Source of the DNA: Fagopyrum homotropicum
Taxonomy: Eukaryota; Streptophyta; Magnoliopsida; Caryophyllales; Polygonaceae
Direction of reading: 5' to 3'
Assembly (NCBI GenBank): GCA_033239125.1
Contig: BSWB01000004.1
Location: forward strand, 119,731,235-119,795,234
Length of the DNA stretch: 64,000 nucleotides
Under the pieces are notes generated by a model. The model saw only the letters and a list, made by a program, of their open reading frames with translations, had not been told where the DNA came from and did not search any database. Below, piece after piece: positions 55,055-64,000 of this stretch (positions are counted from its first letter, which is position 1; each line of letters opens with the position of its first letter). The position numbers and the translations under genes were made by a program.

Positions 55055-56234
55055 TCAGCCACATCATTGGGCTTTCTCATAACCCTACCCTGCCCTATAA
55101 AAAGGCTTGAGAAGAGAGTTTTCGGGATCCATACTGAGCCTCGCTTAACCGCTGTTTGGAGTTCCGCTTGGAGTTTGGAGACGACCTTAAGGTTTCATTT
55201 CAACCTTAAGGATTGGAGATTCGCGAAGAACGTATTTTCGGAGATTGTGTACTTTTGGAGATTTCTTAGGGTTTTCATTGAAGGACGGATTGACATCCCG
55301 TTCTTTGTGACTTCTCTAGATCTTTGTGAGGGTTTCTATACCTATTCTTCTGAATTCATAAACATATTTTGTGTTTGGATTTCGAGATTGACTTTGAGTT
55401 TTATTTGAGTTTTCGAGGGTTTTCATCTTTCATTCTTCTTAATTTGATTATTGATATCATAATGATGATTATTGGCTAAAACCCTTTAGCAATTCTAAGG
55501 TGAAGAGTTGATAGTTGTGGCTTAGATGATGATAGATCGATCGTAATTTGATTGGACCCTGAGAGTGTGAGAAATATCGTCGACACCCTAAAATCACGGG
55601 CTGTTCTTGGTTTCCACGGCCGTGATTCTCAAGATCTAGCCGTGATTTCCCCTGGTTTACGAACTTTGCTTTTGCTTCGATCCAAAGTTAAAGATTAGCT
55701 TTAACCTAGCATTGGCTTGCCTTTCCCAAGTAGTAGTGAGATTCAACATCCTCTATTTCGGTTTCGAGTGTCACAACCTTAACCGTTTTGGCTTGTCTTT
55801 GATTCTTGGGTTTGGGCTTGGGTATTTGAGATTAATTCTTACCTTTAGATCCTTTCTATACTGTAGCCTCAACAACCTTTATAGAGAGAGTCTTTTGGTT
55901 AGACATATAGGGTTTTGGAACTTCACCGTACATTACCTTACTTTAGTATACCTTTGCAATTCTCAACTTTGTCCTTATATCTATAGTATATCTTGAATCG
56001 ATTGCCACAATTGGATATCTGGATCTTTAGGGTTGCTGTTTTCCCAATATTTGCAAAGCTTCTACACTTTTCATTACTCGATTACTTGAAACTGATTTTG
56101 TTTCACCAATTCCCTGAGATCGATACTCTGGAATACTTGCTAATCTACGCCGATCCGTACACTGTGGGTTCGCTTGCTTTTATTCTAGTTTTATAAATTT
56201 TAAACTTATTTGCACGCACGTTTTAGGGCGAATA
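55055..56234 (+). repeat. 3' LTR of element B, part 2
   Basis: Resumes the B LTR with the TATA box at 55096-55104 and ends GGGCGAATA (CA changed to TA) at 56234. It retains the transcribed part that is deleted from the shared LTR at 22475-22510. Confidence 0.85.
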
Positions 56235-57182
56235 GTAGCCGTCAAGTAGCTTTAAAATATAAGGTTTGCCTCGTTGTGCTGCAATCAAACAATTAAGAGT
56301 TTGTGTTCTGTATGATTTTATATATTGAGTTTGATTTATATTTAATCATGTTTGGCTAATATCCATCTTGATATAAGAATTGGGATGATCCCTATAATGG
56401 TTTGATTTCTTATTGCATATATGTTTGTGAATTGAGATTGTGGCATTGCTTCTTTTTCAAGAACTTCGTTTTTAGCTTTTATTTACCTTCAAAAGAAGTG
56501 GAGTTTATAATTAGTTTAGATAATAGAGCTTGATCCACAAGAGAGGTTGTTTTATTAGATATAGTACTTGGTTTAAGGGATTGGATCTTACCTTTTACTT
56601 CAAAGATTTTTAACTATTGAGAAAGTTCCGATCTTTGTACCTTTTCTAGATCATGCGCCAAAAGCAAGACATTTCTTGATATATTCTAGGTTTCTAAGTT
56701 CTTAAAGAATTTTTCTATTTACTTGACACAACCGCCGGATTGAGGGCACAATCAAATTGGAAGGCACGATCTTTGTTTTATCTACGTTAATGGTTATATT
56801 AGATAGTTGCATGCAATATCCACATATCAATGTTCACGAGTCTCATATATGCAATATTACTTTCTAATCATTATAGTGGGGGATTTGTTTCCTTAGATCA
56901 ACTTCCTCCATATATTTTCTTGTAATCAATCATTGTGTTTCCTTGTTTCTCCCGTTTCAACAAAAGACATATTTTTCCTCTTTCCTTTTTTTTCTTTTCT
57001 CCCTTTTATTTAAAATAATTAACTATTAGTATTTACCATATAAGACCTAGTCCTTGTGAATTCGACACTCGATTTACTATATCTGACTCTGTCATTCTTA
57101 CGGGTAGGTTTTAGGACCATCACGAGCCTTCAAATGGTCCTAAGGGAGTAACTCTAATCCTACTCTTTGCACTAGAGATATA
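56235..57182 (+). other. A/T-rich sequence before the CRM-like fragment
   Basis: No credible gene. It has a pyrimidine tract (about 56965-57010) and an LTR-end-like phrase (CCTTGTGAATTCGACAC near 57055) similar to the U5 ends of the Athila LTRs. TTAGGACCAT (57111-57120) and ATGGTCCTAA (57134-57143) form a 10-bp inverted repeat. It could be the LTR or leader of the old element that follows. Its 56300-56850 part shows weak similarity to 58700-59160. Confidence 0.4.
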
Positions 57183-58689
57183 GTGCGATTTAAATGCCAA
57201 GGAAGATTTCATATTATAAGAGACTATCCTAAAAAGAAAACTCTTATTATTAACCATTTAGGACATTATGAGAGTGAGGATGAACTCGAGCATGAGGATA
57301 ACACCAACCTTAATGGCATGCATGAAATTGGTAGTGATAGTGATGAGGGTATTGAGTATGAGAATGGTGATTCCTTGCTAGATAGGAGAACTTTGCATGT
57401 GCAATTGGCCCCTTGTGAGGATAATCAAAGAGACAACATATTTCATACTAGATGTGTCATTCAAGGAAAGGGATTCAAGGAAAGGCATGTAATATAATTT
57501 TTGATGGAGGTAGTTGTTACAACATTGCTAGCGCCAAATTAATAAACAAATTGCAAATAACTACATTTCACCATACTAGTCCATATAAATTGCATTTGAT
57601 GAATGATTGTGGTGAATTGAAAGTGAATAAAGAAGGTAGGGTTACTATCACTGTAGGTAATTATGAAGACACTATTACTTGTGATGTAGTTTCTATGCAA
57701 GCTTGTCATATTTTCTTAGGACGTCCATGGAAATTTGATTGGAGTGTTATACATGAGGGCTTTACAAATAGGCATTCTTTTGAATTTAATCGACAATCAT
57801 TAACTATTAAGCCCATGATGCCATTGCAAATTGCTTAATTTTATGAGAAGAATAAGGATGTGAATGTGAAGCAATGTGAGAGTATGAACAAGGGAAATGG
57901 CTCACGGCAACAAGGGGAACACACACCTAAGGCTAACCGCAACCTATTAAGACAAAATTATAGTGTGCTTTTAGCATCCAAGGAGGAGTATATCTTAGAC
58001 TACACACCATTAGAAGCCCTTTTCATTAGCTTGTATAAGAGATTAGTGACCTTAAGTGATGAAGTCAAGTGTCCTCTACCTAAGCCTATCCAAGCCATCT
58101 TAGATGAGTTTAGTGATGTGTTTCCGATGAGATATCGGTTGGCCTTCCACCTTTTAGGGGTATTGAACACCAAATAGATCTAATACCCGATGCTACCCTC
58201 CCAAACCAGCCAATCTGTAGAATGAACTCTAAGGAGATTCAAGAGATCCAAACCCAAGTGCAAGAGCTCCTAGATAAGAGTTACATGAGGGAAAGCTTGA
58301 GTCCTTTTTTCGTACCCGTCCTCTTAGTGTATAAGAAGGACAACACATGGAGGATGTGTGTTGATTGTAATGCAATCAACAACATCATTATTAAGTACTA
58401 TCATACTAGCCAATGCCTAGATGATATGCTTGATGAGATGAATGGAGCTACCTTATTTACTAAGATAGATCTTAGGAGTGGTTACCACCAAATTAGGATG
58501 AAGGAATGGGATGAGTGGAATACGGCATTCATGACTATATTTGATCTTTATGAGTGGTTTGTCATGCCATTTGGATTGACCAGTGCTCCTAGTACATTCA
58601 TGAGGCTCAAGAACCATGTGTTGATACACTACATTGGAAAGTTTGTAGTGGTTTACTTTGATAATATCCTCATCTATAGTAAGGATTGA
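57183..58689 (+). pseudogene. CRM-like chromovirus fragment: gag end, protease and RT
   Basis: Remnant of a Ty3/gypsy polyprotein distinct from Athila and Tekay. A broken zinc knuckle starts it (FKCQGRFHIIRDYP, two of four ligands changed). Protease: IIFDGGSCYNIAS (about 57500) and FLGRPWKFD. RT: RESLSPFFVPVLLVYKKDNTWRMCVDC, then TKIDLRSGYHQIRMKE and MPFGLTSAPSTFM. The catalytic site reads YFDN, so the second Asp is lost. The frame is broken by a 14-bp tandem duplication (57459-57486), a stop at 57836-57838 and a one-base gain near 58150, and the fragment stops dead after the RT palm at 58689. The RT wording is closest, from memory, to CRM-clade chromoviruses, a group often found in centromeres. 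RNase H, integrase and chromodomain are absent. Confidence 0.8.
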
Positions 58690-59535
58690 TTAAAACCTAT
58701 GATGATGTGATATATAACTGCGTATATGAATTGTTGAATTGAGATCTACGAAATTTACTTCTTATTGTTGCGGTTCATTCTTATTTGTCTATCTATCTTC
58801 GTTGAGAAGTGGCGTTTATTTTGGGAATTAAGTAGAATCAGTCCTAGCAAGAGCTTGTTGGTTTTATTGGATCTATGAAGTAGAACATGGTTCAGAGTTA
58901 TATATAATCCTTGCTTTGAGGACTCCTAACTATCCACATAAGTTTGTTTTCTTTAATCTTTTTATTTTCTCATCTACAAGAGTGTGGATTTCTTGGTCTT
59001 TTATTTGTTTTCTAATGCTTCATGGGCTTAACTATTTACCTTTTGTAATTGCGACAATGTTTCTAGGTGTTGGTAAGCACGGTCTTTGTTTGTTTGTGGT
59101 AAAGACTACATTTGACAGTTACCTACAATATTCATTGATTAGTGTTCATTATATTTGTAACTACCATGTCTAGGATGAAGACCCCATGACCGCACCTTGC
59201 CATGGCCGTAGTCGCAAAGCCGCGGTCGCGGCGAGGACAGCCCGTGGTCGCGGCCTAACAGAGTGGGCGGCCAACTTTTTAGCCGCCATCCTTTCTTTCC
59301 TTCCTTCTTAAGTCTTCCACATTCCTTTGTCTGAGGGTTTTGTACGTGACTCATTTCAGATCTTCTTTCTTCTCTTCTCCCACGTTCATCATTCCTTCTC
59401 TTTTCTTCCTTGTTCTTCTTGGATTCTTCTTCCAAGCTAAAGAAGAGTTGATGTTGCGTGTTGGTGGATATTTGGCCTGGAGTTGCAGCTTGAGAGTTAT
59501 TTCTTGTGTATCTGCAGAAGAGTAGTAAGGTCTTC
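58690..59535 (+). other. Unassigned sequence with a CG-rich motif cluster
   Basis: No credible gene. The first half is A/T-rich and weakly resembles 56300-56850. A cluster at 59186-59256 contains CCATGGCCGTAGTCGC, GCCGCGGTCGCGGC and CCCGTGGTCGCGGCC. The last part is pyrimidine-rich. It may be LTR sequence of an old element. Element E starts at 59536. Confidence 0.4.
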
Positions 59536-60651
59536 TGTTCGCTCCAAATGGTGTGTGCAAGCTTTAAATTTATAACCCAAGATGTATGCTAAAAACAAGG
59601 ACGCGAACCCGCAGTGTACGGGTCAATCGTAGTAAAAGCAAGAAATTCCGGGGCGTCGATCTCAGGGACTTAGGTAAAACCTAAGCAAGTATAGGTAGTC
59701 TATGTAATTACTAACCACAAAAGCGATTAAGGCAATCAAAGATGATAAAAAAAAGTCAATTAAGGAAATATGCAATTCTAGGGATTAAAGCATCTAATTG
59801 TGATTCCAACTCAAGATCTCAAGATAAAGTGAACAAAGCTGAGATTTTGCAAAGGGAAGGTGTTACTAAAGTGGAATAGATCACCGGGTAAGTCTCACTA
59901 CTCACTAATCCCAAACCGTAACTCCTATTACCGGGTAAGTCTCAAGGAATTAAGGAAAAGAACTATAACCTCAAACTAACACACCACCTAAGGGAATAGA
60001 ATCAACCTTTACCGAGTAAGTCTCAAGCTAACTCACAAAGATGGAATGAAAGCACACTCAAACCCCAATAAAGGATAAACCTTTATTACCTACACTTATG
60101 ATCTTTGCTAAACAAACTAAGGAATTACCGGGTAAGTCTCATCCTAGGCTTGCATTGAACCAGGAAAGGTGTAATAAGAATAGGATTTGGCAAACTCTAA
60201 CACTTAACTCTCAGTTACGGCTTAGAAAGGTCACCTCGGTCAGACGAATTCCACCCCGGCCGAGATGTTCATCGACTGAACGAGATGTTCTAGGGTTAAG
60301 GATAAAGACTCGAGCTTTCAGGGTCCTACTGGAATTTAAGATTATTCTATCATTGTTTTTCCCACAACCTTCAATCAATCACCCTAGAATCACACAAAGA
60401 AATTAGTCACTCATCATCATGAAAGCAATAACCAAATATAAGGGAAGAAAGTGAATAATTGAACACAAAAACCTTAAGAAAAAGGCTTCAATAACTGAAT
60501 CAAATATCAAACAAACAAGCGTTCCTTGGATCACAATCCAACAAGACAATCAACAAGAAGGGAATCTAAGAGAATCTTACAATACCCTTCACAAAAGCTA
60601 TAAAAGCTATCAACTTCCTTCAATCTTCCTTCCTTCAACCACTATAATGAC

Positions 60652-60775
60652 AGCGGGATTTCCGGTGATGCGCCGGCTGTAGCGGGTGTTCCGGTGATGC
60701 GCCGGCTGTAGCGGGTTTTCCGGTGATGCGCCGGCTGTAGCGGGTTTTCCGGTGATGCGCCGGCTGTAGCGGGTG
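60652..60775 (-). repeat. 29-bp tandem array at the start of the E transcript
   Basis: Four units of 29 bp starting at 60652, 60681, 60710 and 60739, plus a partial unit at 60768. Each contains the dyad CCGGTGATGCGCCGG and the word GGCTGTAGCGGG. The array lies 25-150 bp downstream of the TATA box in the direction of transcription. Confidence 0.9.
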
Positions 60776-60798
60776 TGTTCAATCGTGGAAAATCAGCC

Positions 60799-61065
60799 CT
60801 TTATATAGGAAAACTACCCTTCTAAGATAAAATATCTTGAAAAGATATTTTCCTAATAAAATATATCTATGTCTCATAAATAAATCCCTAAAATATATGA
60901 TCTTCCTTCCAGAAATCCAGCCTAAAAATATAAGATCTCTCCTTCCAAAAATAAAAGATCTCAGCCAAGAATAAAATATATCTCGCCGCGTCCAAGTTGT
61001 TCGCCTCGGTCGGGACGCTCCTCTGGATCACCTCGGTCGAGATGGTACTGTATGCTGACCGATGT
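60799..61065 (-). promoter_or_regulatory. U3 motif cluster and TATA box of LTR E
   Basis: GCCTCGGTCGGGACG (about 60992) and CACCTCGGTCGAGATGG (about 61020), with a weaker GACCGATG near 61056, lie upstream (minus sense) of TATATAAAG at 60807-60799. The core CTCGGTCGAG is palindromic. Related words recur at 60232-60295 and 62415-62489. Confidence 0.6.
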
Positions 61066-61336
61066 GGCTCTAACTGAATGTGAAATCTCTCAAATCTGGT
61101 CCAAAGGTAATCTTTAATCCAATTACATGCTTCCTAGATTCTTCCTTAAGCTCCTGAATGTAGCTCCAATGACTCCTTAGCTCCTTTAGCTCCATTTTGA
61201 TGCAAAACGTGCCATTTTACCTACGATTACAACGAAACTTGGTGTAGACCTCGATTCCCGCAAAGGTAGATGAAACGACGATATAATCACATAGTATACA
61301 TCCAAACTTGGTATAGACCTATAATTCATGCTATCA

Positions 61337-62815
61337 AAATACCCCATACTTAGCCCTTGCTTGTCCCCAAGCAAGTTTCAAATCTTAGATACAAGATAGA
61401 ATGTATTATAAGTCATAAAGATCAATGAAAAAGTCTTTTAAAACATTTTAATGGTGTGCTACAATCATAGATCACTCTAAGAGAATGCTTCATGGAATTT
61501 AAAATCAAGATATGATCAAAACATTTTATAAATATAATAAAGTTGTTCATCTTTGCATAAAATCATAGAATGCATAATAAATCATAATTATCGAAATTAA
61601 TCATGTATAATCCAGTTTAAACCACTAAGTCAATCAACAAGCTCGAGGTCTCAAGGTCTTTTCAAAAGAAGGTCAAGAAACATGTGAGGGTGGGATGTAT
61701 ATAGGAATGTGGTGCTAGAATCCAGGAAAAGGGATCATACTTCACTTCCTTTGAACTTCAACATCTTCCACCAATAAGCTTTGCTTATTTTCTTTTTTTA
61801 CTTTTTGGGATGCATGGACAGAGGTGCACAATAACCGAAGCCTAGGAAATCAGCAATCATCAATTTCTCGAGATGCCTCAAACCCTTGATGCACATACCA
61901 TGACCCGTTAGGAATATCGCTCAATCCGACTTTGGCAAGACACAAACACCCGGCTATGTGAATGGTGCCGAGTTACTCATCATCATCATCATTGACTTCC
62001 CCAAACCTATTTGTTTCTTTCTAACTTTCAACCAACATCTCAACTTTTCTTTCACTTGCTTTTCACTTTTGCTTGCTTCCAAATTCCCGGATAGGTAAAG
62101 GAAGGCAAATATGTATATGAGGGGCTAAGCATGATCAAGAAGAAGAAGAGAAGAGAATGAATTGCCTTGGTCTTTCCAGGAAGAAAGTGAGAGAACTCAT
62201 CGTGTGGTGTCAACCTTCAAATTCAACATAATTTGGATAAAAACAAAGTTTTAAACAATCCACAAATTTCAAACAAAGCATTTAGCAACTTAAACATATC
62301 ATAAAACCTTTCAAACATATAAAGATTTCAAAACTAGTTAGCAAACAAAATCATCACTGAGGTCATATCCAGATAAGAAGCACAAAAGTCGTTTCGAAAA
62401 CTGTCTCAGTTAAACCACCTCGGTCGAGATGTTCTAAGTCAACCGAGGTACTGTACCTCGATTGGTCAGAATCACTTCGGTCGAGGTCAATAAAAAAAAA
62501 TTTCAACCCAGTTTTTGACGTTTTTTGCAATCAAATAACCTGTATGCATGCATGTAATCTCAGATAAACACATAGAGCAAGATAAAACGATAAATATCCA
62601 TCAAGAGTCATACAAGCGTACACATAAGTCATATAAATACATACCCACATACCCCATACTTGGGACACATTGTCCCAATGGGTCAAATAAGTCTAAGAAA
62701 ACAGAGTACTCACCGGATAAAGTTGAGCTACATAATAAATAAAGAAAAGAAATCTGCTAGCTCTAATCCTCTAGTCCCGATCCGGTGGTGGTGGTGGTGG
62801 TGGCACGTACGGGTA
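61337..62815 (-). other. 3' non-coding region of element E
   Basis: 1.5 kb without a credible gene. It contains the terminal purine tract with the CTTGCTT/AAGCAAG stem-loop (61356-61375), the CCTAGGCTTCGG stretch (about 61838), the 62-nt invariant block (61920-61981), a TCGGTCGA motif cluster (62415-62489), and the post-ORF purine motif (62651-62676, GGGACAATG ... CAAGTATGGGGT on the minus strand). Confidence 0.72.
61920..61981 (-). other. 62-nt invariant non-coding block (element E copy)
   Basis: Identical to 13527-13588 (A) and 26366-26427 (C), although the LTR and env-like protein of E are strongly diverged from theirs. Confidence 0.85.
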
Positions 62816-64000
62816 CTAAGATGGGTCAAACGGATACCCCATGATATGCTGAAACTGAATCTCAGCCATCTTGTGCTGGTAGTGCAGCCTCTCCTGCATC
62901 TCTCTCATGTCTAGTGATAAGGCGGCGTAGGAATCTATCACCTGGTCCGTCAGATCATCGATCCGGCGGTGAGCGACTGGATCCCTCTGTCTGCGTACCC
63001 TACGCCTGACTGGACGTGCTGGTGCTGCAGCTGGCTCCTCCTCTATCTCGTCGTCGTCCAGATCGACGACCGGCACACTAGTCCTAGCTGTATCTGTACC
63101 TGTGTCCATGACAGCACTGCCATCCTCATCCTCACCCTCCTGCTCCTCAGCCTCATCATCCTCATTCTGTCCCTGAGCTGCTGCATCTCTGGCATCCTCC
63201 ATAAGCGGAATCCATGCGGTCAGCCAGTAATGCGGGTCATAAACAGAGAACTGAGATGACCACCTAATACCCTGAGGTGCAGTCTACTCCCAGGGCATCG
63301 CCACATACGGCGTAGTAAGTCCGCGAGGAACCAATATCCTCCTAGTGATCATCTCCTGTAGCCCGAGCGGCTTGGCAACCGCCACCATAGTACACGCACT
63401 CAGATCCAGGTCCATGTAACTCTCAATATGAGTCACTATCCCTCCGCAGTAGATATCTCCCTTCGCCTTCGCCTTTATCCTGTGGAGATCCTCAGCCAGC
63501 ATCACTCCAAAATCCGGAACTCCTCCGGTAACCATGCAGTAAAGACTTAGCAGCTCACCCTGTCTAATCTTCTGGGGCGTCTCAGTACGCGCCAGAAGAG
63601 TCTCGCTAAATATCCGGTGAGCAAGTCTAAAAGCTAGGTGGAAGATAATCCGCTCCCTGGAATCTTCAGGTCTCCACCTGTCAGCATGCTCAACTACATG
63701 AGCTATCTGTCCCCAAAACTCTCGAGCTACGGCTCGAGAAGGAAAATCAGCAACTGTGGGGGCCGGGAAGCCCAAAATGTCCCTCCAGTGGTCCATAGGA
63801 GCTAGATAGTTCCGGTTCATCAACCGGTACTTGATGGCACGCTCTGTAGGCAAATAAGTGACGGAGCTAACAAACTCCAAGGTTGGCTCAAGATAGGTTG
63901 GACCTCTAATCTTAGTAAACTGCTCCAGCCCCACCATAGATATCATCCGCCTTAGATCATCATCCACGTGGAGGCAGTCGAATGCACAAATGTCCAGAAA
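62816..64000 (-). pseudogene. ORF in the env-like position of element E, partial at the window edge
   Basis: Open from the right edge to TAG 62818-62816, with one in-frame TAG at 63286-63284 just after MPWE. The frame continues upstream of 63967 to the window edge, so the start is not seen. The globular region matches A and C at RTETPQKI, GGIVTHI, DLSACTM, the DRWRPED block and MPWE, with many changes between. After the stop the tail is different: acidic (DEAEEQEGEDEDG), then Arg-rich, then a predicted coiled coil (YAALSLDMREMQERLHYQHK) instead of the Pro/Trp/Tyr tail of A and C. No membrane helix is visible. A conserved core with freely changing tails suggests the core carries the function. 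Confidence 0.8.

Larger units (their letters stand above)
59536..61336 (-). repeat. 3' LTR of element E
   Basis: 1801 bp on the minus strand, starting TGATAGCATGAATTATAGG (61336) and ending GCGAACA (59536). It is diverged from LTRs A to D but keeps their shape: motif cluster, TATA box, long leader and a GTACACTGCGGGTTCGCGTC-like end. TATATAAAG is at 60807-60799. A 29-bp tandem array (60652-60775) starts at the expected transcription start. Confidence 0.85.

Noticed and set aside
59139..59560. Charged minus-strand ORFs of 98 and 69 aa
   Set aside because: Arise from a pyrimidine-rich stretch read on the other strand; low complexity and no domain.
62786..62806. GTGGTGGTGGTGG run considered as a functional repeat
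   Set aside because: A short simple repeat after the end of the env-like ORF, unlikely to mean more than slippage.

Overview
The window is repeat DNA from a flowering plant, probably a eudicot. I see no host gene in it. Nearly all of it is LTR retrotransposons of the Ty3/gypsy superfamily, nested inside one another as in pericentromeric heterochromatin. Evidence for a plant host is the Athila-type primer site complementary to plant tRNA-Asp, the Tekay-type chromoviruses primed by initiator tRNA-Met, and a CRM-like pol fragment. The species cannot be named from the sequence.

Layout. 1-2698 and 15947-19511 are the two halves of a Tekay-like chromovirus (Tekay-1) whose 5' end lies off the window. 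It is split by a complete Athila-like element, A (2699-15941, + strand, 5-bp target duplication TGAGC). 19512-20465 is part of a minus-strand LTR (F) into which Tekay-1 inserted. 20466-56234 is a tandem Athila-like array B (+ strand). It holds the 3' end of a left unit, a shared LTR (21607-22578), a broken gag-pol, and a 3' LTR (52911-53379 plus 55055-56234). B is interrupted by complete Athila element C (24050-37253, minus strand, TSD CCAAC), by a Tekay-like non-coding element with two 3094-bp LTRs (Tekay-2, 42561-52295), and by solo LTR D (53380-55049). A CRM-like PR-RT fragment follows (57183-58689). The right edge is the 3' half of a more divergent Athila element, E (minus strand, from 59536).

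Genes. Each Athila element has one gag-PR-RT-RNaseH-integrase frame followed by a separate ORF in the env-like position. All copies carry stops or frameshifts, but A, C and E have few, so they are recent. By eye the A LTRs differ at about eleven sites in 1760. The Tekay-2 LTRs differ at roughly three dozen in 3094, and the C LTRs at some two dozen in 1708.

Most interesting signal. The Athila elements carry arrays of short GC-rich palindromes (core ACGGYCGT, best form TTCCACGGCCGTGGAA; roughly fifty copies by eye) in three places: U3 just upstream of the LTR TATA box; in frame inside the polyprotein between protease and RT; and upstream of a second, internal TATA box about 430 nt before the env-like ORF. 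The LTR leader and the env-like leader also contain reverse-complementary copies of one module. Other elements here use different motif dialects, two of which share the core CGGYCG. A 62-nt non-coding block near the 3' end is identical in A, C and E although their proteins and LTRs have diverged. Together these suggest a conserved cis-regulatory system for expressing the env-like gene. That reading is inference and is untested.
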